The notes beneath the pieces were generated by a model. That model searched no databases. It saw only the letters and a list, made by a program, of their open reading frames with translations, and was not told the origin of the DNA. A program made the translations under genes and the position numbers. A stretch of 64,000 bases of DNA from Beaufortia kweichowensis (Eukaryota > Chordata > Actinopteri > Cypriniformes > Gastromyzontidae): NCBI GenBank assembly GCA_019155185.1, contig CM032809.1, positions 7,460,621-7,524,620 on the forward strand, in the 5' to 3' direction. Below, in pieces: positions 46,638-58,510 of this stretch. Each line of letters begins with the position of its first letter. Position 1 is the first letter of the stretch.

Positions 46638-48319
46638 GATTGAAATGACTTGCTGCTTGAGTATACGAAAAAGTGGATGACAGTCAGTGGCTGATTTTGA
46701 AAGTGCATCTACGTCCTCGAGATGATTAAGTATAGTCAATGCAAGAGAAGGCTGTGTTAGATCTAGGCTATAAATCCTCTGCAAATGGAGCGTAATCAGA
46801 AAAGGAAGAGTATGTTAATGTTGCTGTTAAGACCAAATTAGACAGCTGATGGGAGCTAGAAGTTGCGGTAAAGGAAATAAAACTTTGCAGGAGGTTGTTG
46901 TCCATTCGCACAACATTTTAATATGGTGTGGACATAGATGCCATAGAGCTTGAAGATGTGAATGATGATGATGAGGAGGAGGTAATGATGAGATGAACGG
47001 TTGGTTAATCTAAAAATGAAGAACATGATGACAAAGAGTATATATATTTTATATTTTTACCTAATTCTAATTTCATGCTTTAAACAAAAAAAATGCTTAA
47101 ACGTTTGAGAAAGACCTCACATGGACATTTAAAACACCAAATATTGACATCTGAGCTATCAGTATGATATTTTTGATTAAAAACTTTCCTTTTTATTGTA
47201 AGGTTGACATTTGCATGGAATTGCCCATTTGATGCAATTCTTGACACAATTAGTATTAATCAATTTCTTTGTGAAACTACTAGCCAAAATCGGTTCAAGT
47301 GCATAAACATGCTAACAGGAATAACGGGACATGCTAATACTGCTAAATGGACTGGGTTACAAGTGTCGAGAGAGCCAAACATATGACGTCTTTGTTGTTG
47401 AAGTATACCAATGTTGTGTTCAGCATGCAAGTAGGAAGAACATGATCAGTTCCACACCAACAACACGTATTTTGTATTAATAGTGACTTTAGAATGCAAG
47501 TACATGCATAACATGTATCTGACCTGACAACTGTTGAATACATGTAGAAGCAGTTTTCTCAGAGACAGGCTGAAAGGTTTAAAGGAAGAGGACGTCGATG
47601 ATTTGGCACACTGTTTCCACTCAGCATTGGGGTGAGGGGTCCCAAAAGATCACGCCCATGTCCGAGCATAACGATATGTCTGTCTGTGTCCGTCAGCAGT
47701 TACTTCATGAGTGTGTCTGAGATTTCAGTATATGGTCTCCATGTCAGTCTGATGTTTGTATCTTCTGTAAGTACGCGTGAGAGCATTTCTTGATTCTATT
47801 TTAGAAAGCCACCTGTTAATGACATTAAAAAAGCATGGCACAGAGCCCGCTCGGGAGTTGAGGTTACGGGATGCGTGTGTGTGGGTGTTTGCGAGTGTCA
47901 TTCTGGGAAAATGAGGACTGGAATTCTGAGGCACCTCACTGTCAGTATATCAAGCAGAGCAGATCACTTTAAATATTGGTTTCGACTAGCAGCACAGCAC
48001 AAATCCTCCATAATTATATAGTATAAAATATTTAACAAAGGAAAAGTTTATTGCAAATGAACATTGCTTTAATATTAAAATAATTCCCTATTTGTCATTC
48101 TAAACCACATAAATCTCAACTTTTTCAATGACACTTTAGTGACTATCATCCAAGCTTAAAAAACAATTACAAATGGTAATATGAATAAATATGCCATAAT
48201 GTTTTTTTTACATGTTTATGTAAAGTCTCATCAGTTCTTTAGTCTCTTTTTTTTTAGCCTTTCACATATTCTTTAAATGTATATCTGTTTTTATACCTCA
48301 AATATAAGCAAAGTGCTCA

Positions 48320-48450
48320 TTCTTAAAGGGCTAGTTTACCCAAAAATGAGGGGGTTTTTTTGCACTGCAAACCTGTATGGCTTTGATTCTTGTGCAGAAA
48401 ACAAAAGATTTCCCCCCTACTCACTTACGTTGTATGGACACAGCACCACT
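48320..48450 (+). repeat. dispersed cyprinid repeat (AAAGGGATAGTTCACCC family)
   Basis: Begins TTAAAGGGCTAGTTTACCC then AAAAATGAG and continues AAACCTGTATGGCTTTGATT and TTGTATGGACA. This is a diverged copy of a repeat extremely common in cyprinid genomes. Confidence 0.65.
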
Positions 48451-51400
48451 AAGACGTTTCTTAAAAGAAAATCATATACAGGTTTGATAAAGTATAGTAA
48501 TTTTGATTTAAGATTTCGTTTACATAGGTAATGCATACAGTTAACAGCACAATACTGGCAGTTAATACTTTGTTCTTGTGTTCAAGAGTATCTTAAATCT
48601 GTGCTCTTGACATTACTGCAGCATAAATTGCCATTGAAACAACAATTTGTATTCCATGAATCTATGATGTACTGACTAAAGACAGTCTCATTTGTATTAT
48701 GTGGCCTTATCAGACAGACATAAAAGGAGAACCAGCAAGGAGGAGACAGACACTGTGCTGCAGTCTTATGTGCTCAGCATGGTGATGTGTCTGTGGTCTG
48801 TGTACTCACTAACCTTAAGGTACTTCAGCTGTAGAAACACTGGCCAGCAGGTGGCGCCACCCGGCAGAACTCCCTCTCACCATCAACATACCTGCTTACA
48901 GTCCACATTCACAACTTCAATTAAATAACCTCTTTAATTTTTTTATTTACTTTTTTATTTAAATTTACTTAATTAATATTTTCAAATACATTTAGGAAAT
49001 TCATGTCTGGAACTGGTTTTTAAAGGTCTTGAATGGGTATAAACAATACTGAATTAAAATACAATACAATTTAATGTCTCTTTAAAATGTCTCTGCTATC
49101 TGCATTGACCTAAAAACTTTGACTTTATATAAACCTTTCGATTTTTTTTTTCATTTAGTGATTGCAAACCATTGTGAAACCCAAAGTCTTAATATATATT
49201 GCGGTCCTAGTCTTGAATCTCTATTATTAAAACATTCTTGCATTAACATTAAAAATGTGTTTTAACCATATATGTTATTGCTAAACATTATAAAAACATT
49301 GTTTGTGGAAAACTGGAGTGGAGTTGGTGGAGTGTTATGAAAAACATTCAGAAATCACATTTACTGAACGTAATGAGTATGTTATCAAAACATCCTTAGA
49401 AAATGTGTGCTGCATGGATATAACACTTTTATACAGACTTCTTTATTTATTACTGGTCATTGCATTTGGCTGCTTTTCCTCCAAGATGACCACATCCCAA
49501 ATTGTTACAAATAGTATAGCATGTTTACACCAATGATTTTTTTTTATGCCAAGTGTGACAAACAGAAAGATTTAGTTCTAGCATCTATAATGCCTCACTT
49601 CCTCCGCATGTGCAGACAGTCATCCAAGTGTGAGCGTATTAAGCTTTGTCCTGACGCACAGAAGGGAAAGAGATAAAAAGATTACTGCCAGCAGAGCTTT
49701 CAATTTAGGCCTGGGTTGTGCGATTATATTTGCCTCATTATTAAAAAATAATTTTTCACTTGCATCAGATTGTCTCACTTCATTATACTGTAGCTCTGGC
49801 CAAATATTAGAACAATATTATTAACTCAAAAGACTGACCTACAAAGTTATCAGGCTGGAGCTGTTGATTAAGCCTGACAGACCACAAACCAAGTGGTTTG
49901 TTTAATTTAATTTAATTGTTGGAAATATACTGTATTGATTACCTGGTTAACTGAACTAAACAGGATTGACAAAATGATGCTCTTGTTTTTAAAAAAGGCA
50001 ACTTTTTCTCGCTCACCTATTTCTGAGCACCTCACTTGCTTTTTCAGGCCAGCTGGCATAAAGTGTGTGAATAGCTTAAGGACTGATGAGCGTTATATCA
50101 CAGGTGGTGATTGCAGACAAGTTTGATCACACAGGTCTCCAGAGCAAAATCTATTATAGGGATGCCATAACCAGGCTGAGTGGGGTCAGCAATGCCCTGA
50201 TCGACTAAATTTAGCACTTTGGGCAACACAAATAGTAAGAAGTGCATTAGAGATGTGGGTTATGAAACGCAGACTTCTAAAATACTTGGGAATAGGAAGT
50301 ATAAAGCTGTTTGTTGTTTATTGTAAGCAAGAAATAATTTGAAGGCTATAGATTGAATAGTATGAATTAGTTAAATCTCCAAGTATAGTATATGTTTTAA
50401 TCTGACTTCATGAAAGTGGTGTGATCACTGATTATACCCATTTTCTATCCAAATCAATGCAGAAAAATGAAAGTGTATTTCTGTTGAGTTAAAGTTACAT
50501 AAATTTGTCCCATTTAACTGTGTGAAAATGAATCTCACAAATGTACTTGTAAAAAAGTCATAATGGTAAAAAAAAAAATCACGGTTTACATAAATGGAAG
50601 ACTTGAAAAGAGGTTAAATGAAAAGAAGGCTCATAAGAAAACGGGAGGAGCGGGGAGGTGGAGAGAGTCCTCCCTAAAGCAAATCCCTCTCAATCTGATC
50701 AGTGTGCTTGGAATGACACGAATGCATGTGTTCCTTTTTTCTTTTTAGAAAACTGGAGGTTATTAAGTTTACATCAACAGGTATGATTTATGTTTTTTAG
50801 TGTTATTTAGAAGTTGTGATCATTTGTGATTTGGTTGAATTGCAGAATGACACAAATATTTGTTTAGCCTAGTAAACAAACAGTCAGTTTTAGGCAATCT
50901 GCTAGAATAAATGATATAAGAGAGAAAATCTGTTTTTGCTTTCTTAGGCATGTTTACTTTGTGGGGACAGTATGGCAAAAAAAAGCTTGTTGTGGGTTCA
51001 TTTTATTTGTCTAAAAAACTTTTTTAATATTGTGGTTGACATTTAATTAAAAGCTAGATCATGATAAATATAATATGGTGCTGCTATATTCTTATTATAT
51101 AAAGCATGCAATTATTTTAAAAGATCTAGTGCGCATGTATTCATGCTAATGGCCTGCATAGATAAAACTAATCATCTAACATGCTTTAATTCTGAGCATC
51201 AAACTAAGTAACATTCAGTAATGGTAACTTAAATTGAATTTAGATACTTTTGAACATGGATACTAATAAAATCGTTCGAGTTTAGACTTTTTTTGTTCTT
51301 AGATAGTTAACTGACTTAAATATGTATCTCAATTCTTGCATTTAAATTGTGTATATTTCCAAACATGCAATAATATCTAAATATATACTCTTTTCGAGTT

Positions 51401-52653
51401 TAGTTTACACAGCATGTTCTCAATCTATCCATGTCACATGGTAATCTTTCCTTACAAGTGAATCTGAGAGAAAAGCTAGTCATGTGTTAAAGTTGGAGTG
51501 CCATTCATGACATCTGTTTGTGACATGATACAGCCAAATGTAAAGAGTTTAGCATTAGTCTACCTCTGTTTATCGACTCTGAATGAGCTTTATGTGACTC
51601 TGAATCAGTACAAGTAGCATATATTTGAGCTGTTCTTTAAATTCTCAGAGCTCATGACCTCGAATGCCCAGTATAATATAATTGTAGCGGTTAATACAAA
51701 GTTAATACATGGGCCTATTTACCTCAATCTTTCACATTCTGTCTGTCACATAAGGTTGACATGAGCTGTGTCTAATGATTTGTTCGGCGTGGCATGCCGT
51801 TCAGCGTGAGAGATGCAGTACATTCAGGGCAGAATGGTCAAGCCGCTTACAGTAAGAGTATGCTGGCCACATGCAGATACAGTATGTGTTTCTGAATTGG
51901 CCGATAAGCGCACACACAGCAACACAGCACATGTGATCATGACAGTACTGCTGAAAGAGTCTGTCCTAAGCATGCCAAGCCAATCCATTATGGCCTTTAA
52001 TCCTTTTTACATCCTATTAGACAGTCAACCTTGGAGACGTAGAAAGCCCATTCCTTGTTTGGAAAACAGTGATGTGGTAGATCCTCAGGGAGAATGTTTA
52101 GGTCTAAACCACTAGGATCTCTTTGTTGATGAGAAGTGTGCTTTGATTTCTTATACAGATCTTAAAATGTTGAGATTTGTATCAAGAATGTGATGGAATG
52201 TAATGTTTTTTTATTTGGACATAGTTTCACACTGTTTGTCCAACATGCTTTAAATATAATTATTTTTAAATTATATTTATTATTTATTTTTATATATTTA
52301 TATGTATTATTTATTACTGTATTTCCCTGACTACCTGTTTAAGCATTTGGAAAATAAACAAAGAAAGAGACACACGATTGGTTGTAAGCATGTGCATTGA
52401 GCGTTGCACTCATAAGAAAATAGGGAAAAGTTACACATAAAATGGAGTCCATATCCTTTACAACCTAGCATCCATTGTTCAGAAGATACTAGGGCTATTG
52501 TTTGTACTTATATAAACTTTATATATTAAGATTCTGTTGCTTTTTTAATTCTTTCTATTCTTTTGAATCTTTTGATGTTCTTCATCATTTGCATCTAGTT
52601 GGAATAACAACTAAAAATGATCGAATAGTTACTGTAAATGTATTTCAATATTT

Positions 52654-52676
52654 GTGTGTGTGTGTGTGTGTGTGTT
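52654..52676. repeat. (GT)n microsatellite
   Basis: Run of about 11 GT dinucleotides. Confidence 0.9.
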
Positions 52677-53100
52677 TTTGTTTGTCTATTATTGTGGGCA
52701 CCAAACACTGAATGATCAACTTGCTGTTACAGAAAGGTTTTCAGGCCAAGGCTTCATTATGACTGAAATATACCTTTGTCTAATCTGCAGGAATGTGCCG
52801 TGGCCTAACAAAATCCGGAAATTAAAAGATTACTCTTAACTGCCAAACTCTGGAGAGCTGTTGTGCCAAAAGACCTCATCAGCTCGGAAGCAGATAACAG
52901 TCATTTAGTTCTTATTCTGTGCTGTATTGTAATGATGAAATGCCTCTGTTCTGTACTTGATGGATTATAACTTATAAAAAAACAACGTGGTAAACTTTCA
53001 CTAAACTAAAGTGATGAATTTTGTGGAGATTCGTCATGGATTCCTACGGTAAATCCATTCATTGTTCTCCCGTGACCTCGTGACACACACCACTGTAAAG

Positions 53101-56100
53101 ATGGTAAAAAACACAAATCAAGCCTTTATGTTTCTGCCTTTCCCAGAACACATGTACTGGGGAGGGATTTTTCATGGACTGTATCATCCCCCTCGCTCCC
53201 TGTTTCCTCTTCTCCTTCTATCTTTATTGCCCTCGATCGCAGTTAGTAGCGTGCCAGGTGTGGAATATGACTGGGGAACGCAACCCAAACTTATTTGCAT
53301 CCCGATCCCTGCGGATACAGACCCAAGCTGTTTCACACCAAGTGCAGCAGCACACGGGTCTAACGGCAATGGAAATGGGCACAACGGTAATGGAAATGGG
53401 CACAACGGTAATGAACATGGGCACAACGGTAATGGCAATGGACACGGCGGTAATGGAAATGGACATCATGGGCCAGTTAGCGGGCCACCAAATAGTCACA
53501 CCAGTAGCAGCAGCCGACATGCCATGTCTGACGAGGCCAAAGCCACCATCCTTCACCTCAGGGAGAGCCTTGTACGACAGAAGGAAACCATCCTGGATCA
53601 GCGCGAGACCATTCGGGAACTGACAGCAAAACTGACCCTCTGTGAGAGCTTTGGGAGAGGTCACCATGACGACAACCATAATGGGCCATCAAACCACAAC
53701 TCTCATCATTCCTCACACCATTATGACAGCCACCACACTGACCCACACTTTCCTTTAAATGGGCATCGCAGTGACCATCACAGAGGAAAATCTCCTTATC
53801 TGGGTAGCTTCTCTCCTGAACAAACAGGAAGGACTTTACAGGCTTTGAAGGAGAGGCTGGAAAATCTTCAGGTGGGTGGATTAAAAATCTTCAGTCTTCA
53901 AACTTGAATTTCCACACAGAGCCATTTGTCTTTTAGAGATGGCATGTTACAGGCCCGTATCTATACTGGATAACTACTCAGCATAGCATAAGCTCCTTAC
54001 TTGTGTAACATACAGTACAGTTGGGAGGTTTCCCGTGCCAGATCTCACCAGCAAGGATTTATTTACAGGATTTGTTTATTTATTTAGACCGATCCCTCCA
54101 CATCACGGAGGATGAAATGGTAGAAAACAAAACTGCTCAAATGTATTACAAAATTCAGTTGAATCTTTAAACAGCATTATTACATGAAATACTTGATTCT
54201 GATTGGCCAGTTGTGACATTGCAAAGTATGTTATTCCTTGATAACAATCACCTAAACCTAATAAAACAGGGTCATTCAGGAACAGCAAGTCATCTTCACC
54301 TTAAAAATTCATTTACACCTTTTTACAAATGTACAATATTTAGTCTTTTAATTTGTCTTTTTAATTTTCTAATTTGTCTTGTCTTTGTTTATTCTACATT
54401 GTGTCTTGTTGTAAAGCTGCTTTGCAACAGTGTAAGCTGTGAAAAGTGATATACAGATAAACTTGAATTGAATAAATAACATATATGAGATTACATTACA
54501 AATCACATGTTTAAACGTCTTTGCTGACAGCTTGGCCAGTAGGAAATGGTTACTCCTCAAGAAAGGTTTTTTGTTTGATTAAAAAAGGCTAAAATGTCCC
54601 ATTTATTGAATCAATTAATAAAAAATGGCAAAATGCATACTTTTAATTATTGGTTTCAGCACTCGGACAGACATTCTGTGTGACTGACATTATTAGACTC
54701 ACTTTTGTCTTTATGAGGAAATGCACATGCAGCGTGCTGGTGACAGTGTTCCTCAATGTGCTAGTTGCTGCCACCACCAATTAGCCCCATCTGCCTTGAG
54801 CCATTAAGTGTGGACTGATATGGCGCTGTGTAAAGCTGGATTTGCTGTGACTATTTGGAGGAAAGAGGCCGTCGTGTAATGTCATAATGATAATATGATA
54901 AAGGTTGCATAGATTTTGGAAGTTTTGCAGGCTATGTCACAAACCTTTCTTTGTTTTGAAGTCAAATGACATCAAATATTGACATTACCTTGTCATCTTT
55001 ATTCTCATAGACAAGAAATTCTTCCAGTTCCTACTCGAGTTCCCTAAGAGATCTCCTTCAACGCAAAATCAACGCACTTGAAGAACAGCTCCATCATCAC
55101 TACGAGAGTCAACATAACAGTGGTCACCACGACAACCAGCATGGACATGATGACCACCATAGTAATCACAACAACAATCACCATGGTGATCACCACGAAA
55201 CCCGCCCTGCAAACCATCATGATGACCATCACCCCAGTCACAATTATAACCACCATTATAGCTACCGTCACACCGACCACTACGACGATCACCATGACGA
55301 CCATGATGACCATCATGAAGATCACCATGACAACCATCACAACAGCCATGATGACCATCATGATGATCACCATGATGATGATGACCACCATGGCAATGGT
55401 CATCACGATGATGCGCATCAAAGCAATGGGCACCACGACGACGGACACCATCCACAAATTCCTTACAAACTAACTGGTTCCAGAGCACCTGTCCGTGGTT
55501 CCCACAGCAAGCTAGATACAGTTCTCAGCAGTCTTCACAAGACTTCTGAAGCAGGTGATGTGTGCTACAAAACGTAAATATTGATCCAATGTTAGGCACC
55601 CAAGTGAAAGGATTATTATTTGTAATGGCTCAATTTTGGTTCACAGCAATGAAATAAATGTGTCTTCTCCTTTAATAGGACCAAGCAAGAAGCCCAAGAA
55701 TCCTGATGCCTTTCAGATAGGCTTTCCAATGCGCACCAACTACATGTACGGCCGAATTAAGCGTACGCTTTTAAATGAGATCTTCGCCCTGACAGTCTGT
55801 CTTTGGCTAAAAGCGGGCTCAGGTCCTGGGATTGGGACTCCATTTTCCTATTCTGTCCCAGGACAAGCCAATGAGCTCGTTCTCATTGAGTGGGGCAATA
55901 ATCCCATGGAGCTCCTAGTGAATGACAAGGTACAAAAATTATAAGAGACAAAATAATAGTGTACATTTGTTTTTCTGTGGTTAGTGCTCATAATAACAAA
56001 GAAAAGGGGTCACCAGACTAACCCTAATGACGACCTTGTCCTGTCCTTGCAACAATCTGCAAAGCCGTCTCTTCCTCAGCAAAGCCTTCCTCTTGGCGTA

Positions 56101-56890
56101 CTGCATCATGCCGCTTAATTAGTTGATGGCTTATTCTAGATTACGTGTAAATACATTCTTATGTTGTTTTTAAAACGGAGCACGATGGATGTTGTCTCTT
56201 TACCATTACTGTTTACATGCAGTTAAAACTAAAAGCACGTTCAGGATATTTTAGTGGTAAGACTATTATTTATTAGGTCACTTTGTAGACTCGTTGTACC
56301 ATCATTTTTAATTACAATATGTAAAATATACATTTTCCTAATGACAAAATCATATCAAATCTACATATGCTAATTGTGTGTTTAACTGAAATAAAAATAA
56401 AGTAGATTTATTTTCCCTCTTTCAGGCTGTCACTCTTCCTCTGTCTCTGACGGACAGTAAGTGGCATCACCTCTGTGTTACGTGGTCCACACGTGACGGC
56501 ACGTGGGAGGCTTATCAGGATGGTGTGAAAAGGGGCTCTGGGGAGAATCTGTCTGCTTGGCATTCAATTAAACCAGGAGGAGTCTTTATTCTTGGACAGG
56601 AACAGGTATATCACACAAAATCAGCCTGTCAAGTAAGCGAATCATACATTAACCTATGACCCTTCTTATCCCAATGCCAGGACACCCTGGGTGGCCGTTT
56701 TGATGCTACGCAGGCTTTTGTGGGCGAAATGTCCGACTTGCAGCTGTGGTCGCGTGTGCTCACATCTACTGAGATCTACACCCAAGCTTCCTGCTCCAGC
56801 CACCTCACCGGTGATGTCATTACCTGGAGTGAGCCCATGGTGGAACTCCACGGGGGTGTCACAAAATATCCATTCGACCCTTGTCATTGA
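53101..56890 (+). CDS. histidine-rich neuronal pentraxin (NPTX family)
   Basis: Five exons: 53101-53871, 55011-55554, 55679-55929, 56426-56605 and 56681-56890. They total 1956 bp and 651 residues, all in frame. The ATG at 53101 has the best context (A at -3, G at +4). ATG 53152 would give a tidier signal peptide with hydrophobic core LFPLLLLSLLP and 634 residues. Then come CIPIP...SC near residues 60-75, a five-unit NGNGNGH-type repeat (about 88-122), a coiled coil (ILHLRESLVRQKETILDQRE, about 147-183) typical of neuronal pentraxins, a His-rich patch (about 186-232), and LKERLENLQ. Exon 2 adds SLRDLLQRKINALEEQL and then about 120 residues of His/Asp/Asn (about 285-404). The C-terminal pentraxin domain (about 446-650) includes FPMRTNYMYGRIKR, TPFSYSVPGQANELVLIEW, signature HHLCVTWS, and GQEQDTLGGRFDATQAFVG. 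Family members are secreted synaptic proteins that cluster AMPA receptors. Mammalian NPTX1 is about 430 residues. Orthology to NPTX1, NPTX2 or NPTXR is unresolved. Confidence 0.92.
53362..53466 (+). repeat. five-copy 21-bp coding minisatellite (NGNGNGH heptapeptide)
   Basis: Units start at 53362, 53383, 53404, 53425 and 53446. Each is 21 bp and of the form AACGGTAATGGAAATGGGCA+C, so the reading frame is kept. Differences between units are mostly single bases. Confidence 0.92.
53872..55010 (+). other. neuronal pentraxin intron 1 with repeat-derived block
   Basis: The donor GTGGGT is at 53872 and the acceptor CATAG ends at 55010. It includes a repeat-derived block at 54180-54475. A less AT-rich segment at 54715-54860 could be a conserved element but carries no recognised motif. 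Confidence 0.7.
54180..54475 (+). repeat. dispersed teleost repeat block
   Basis: Contains CTTGATTCTGATTGGCCAGT and GTTATTCCTTGATAACAATC at the left. At the right it has GTAAAGCTGCTTTGCAACAG and GATAAACTTGAATTGAAT. Both motif sets are common interspersed sequences in fish genomes. Exact ends are uncertain. Confidence 0.6.
55092..55451 (+). repeat. His/Asp-rich coding low-complexity tract in the pentraxin gene
   Basis: About 360 bp of CAC/CAT, GAC/GAT and AAC/AAT codons within pentraxin exon 2. By my count about 47 of roughly 120 residues are His, mostly as HH pairs separated by DD, DN, NG or single residues. Both His and Asp codons are mixed, so selection on the protein is more likely than pure DNA slippage. 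Confidence 0.93.
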
Positions 56891-58510
56891 GGATCTGTTG
56901 ATTTAGCCCTGCGTGGCGTGTTCAACAGCTGAAACTGAGGTTTGAGGACAATGTACATCATCACTTTACCTGCAGGTGGACAATGCCAGGCTAAATAGAT
57001 GGACTCTGACTGTTGCAGAGATTTACAAGGTTGGCTAATAGGATTCCAGAAAGGTCCACATAGGCCTTTGGCATTTAACGAAGCACTTAATTAGTTTAAG
57101 TGTCTGATAATTACATACTGTGTATTGATATGCACTCAGGATGTCAACACTCTGGTTGCACTCCATTTTATGTTTTTTGGTTCACTTCCAAGTGGGCTGC
57201 ATGAGCAGATACTGAAAGAACTTCAGTAAACTTGAGACAAATTCATAAAAAGAACAGAAAAAATAATTACAGCTGCAGTGTAAAGAGATTTTACACTACA
57301 AAAGATATTTTACTGACGTAGACTAAGAATTAAAAAACATTTTTACATTTATACAATGAATTTGCTTCAGGCAGCAGGGGGCAGCAGCGAGTTTAAAAGC
57401 CTAGTTAAAGCTTTTATATTAAACGTAATTTATGCTGTTTTTTTAAAGCCAGTACTAGTGCTAACAAGACAGTTTATAACCTGAGGTGCTCTTTCAGTCT
57501 TACAAATAAAAAATTAGACTGAGAAAAGAAACAAATAATGTCGCTTTTTATATGCATCTACGTTAGCTGATTTTCTTTCATGCATGTACAGTGTCATGAA
57601 ATATTTTACAAAGCGTGTATGGTGGCATTTGTGCTGCTTTAGAGGATTTGTTGGAAATGATTTTTTTATGTGTGTACAGAAGACGTGTGGTCTGTGGGCA
57701 GGTGGGCTGCTGTCAGTTTATATACACACATGCCAGGAAACTAGCAGCTGAATGAAAACGTTAAGGTGTCCATGGCAACATAGCTTAAAGGAGGATTAAA
57801 GGGCTGAACCGCTCTATCTGTCCCTTGCGATTTTATTTCATAATGCATAATAGATATTACAAATATGCAGTTTGACAGGTGAATGAATCTACATTGAGTA
57901 CATCACTGTGTAAATAAGCTTTTGATTGCGTTTCTTTATTGGTATTCTGTAAAGATTTGGTTTATCAATGCTTTTATGTACGGTATATGCTGTAGAAATT
58001 TGTTTAAGGGGAAGTAAAAAATCAATTATAATTTATATACCTGTGTTTGACACATTTACAGTATATTACAGAATCATTTATATATACACAGTGTTTTTAC
58101 TTGGTTATTTTGGGGCTGTAATAAACCCATTTATTGTTTTAAACTATTCAGCTAGATGGCCAAATGTACAAACAGACCTGACATTTTGCTTTTTTCTTCC
58201 TATCAAAGAACACTATTTAAGTGAGATAATTATTGAGCTTGTCGTGTGTATGTGTGAGTTTAAAAACAGAGCATAAATCAATTTTTAAAACCATTTATTT
58301 TCACCTTTAGTGTGTATATATTTGTATCCATATACAACTAGCTTTTGTTTGTTTGTTTGTTTGTTTGTTTGTTTACTATCTATTATATTTGATGTATATA
58401 GCAGATATATGTATATACCATATTTTTACTCATTATTAACAATATGTTTGGCCACGTCCTTAATGCCTGTAAGCCAAAATGTACAAGTATTTAATTTGTA
58501 AATAAAGTAA
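56891..58510 (+). other. neuronal pentraxin 3' UTR with candidate polyadenylation signal
   Basis: Non-coding after the stop. AATAAA at 58501-58506 is followed by a T/G-rich stretch (TGATTTTGAT) and is a reasonable end for a 1.6 kb 3' UTR. It includes a TTTG tetranucleotide repeat at 58347-58374. Earlier cleavage sites cannot be excluded. Confidence 0.45.
58347..58374. repeat. (TTTG)n microsatellite
   Basis: Seven tandem TTTG units. Confidence 0.9.

Larger units (their letters stand above)
46638..53100. other. divergent upstream regions of cacng6 and the neuronal pentraxin gene
   Basis: This 6.5 kb stretch must hold the promoters of both genes, but no clear TATA box or CpG block was seen. 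It contains a diverged dispersed repeat at 48320-48450, a GT microsatellite at 52654-52676 and a candidate acceptor (TTTGTCTAATCTGCAG) ending near 52790 that could begin the pentraxin first coding exon. Confidence 0.5.

Noticed and set aside
53362..53466. Regularly spaced 21-bp direct repeats, CRISPR-like at first sight.
   Set aside because: Units are contiguous without spacers, lie in a coding exon of a vertebrate gene and keep the reading frame.
55044..55488. Two long minus-strand open frames (Met/Val-rich and His/Gly-rich) opposite pentraxin exon 2.
   Set aside because: They are antisense shadows of the CAC/GAC/AAC codon tract. The plus frame joins correctly to the other pentraxin exons.
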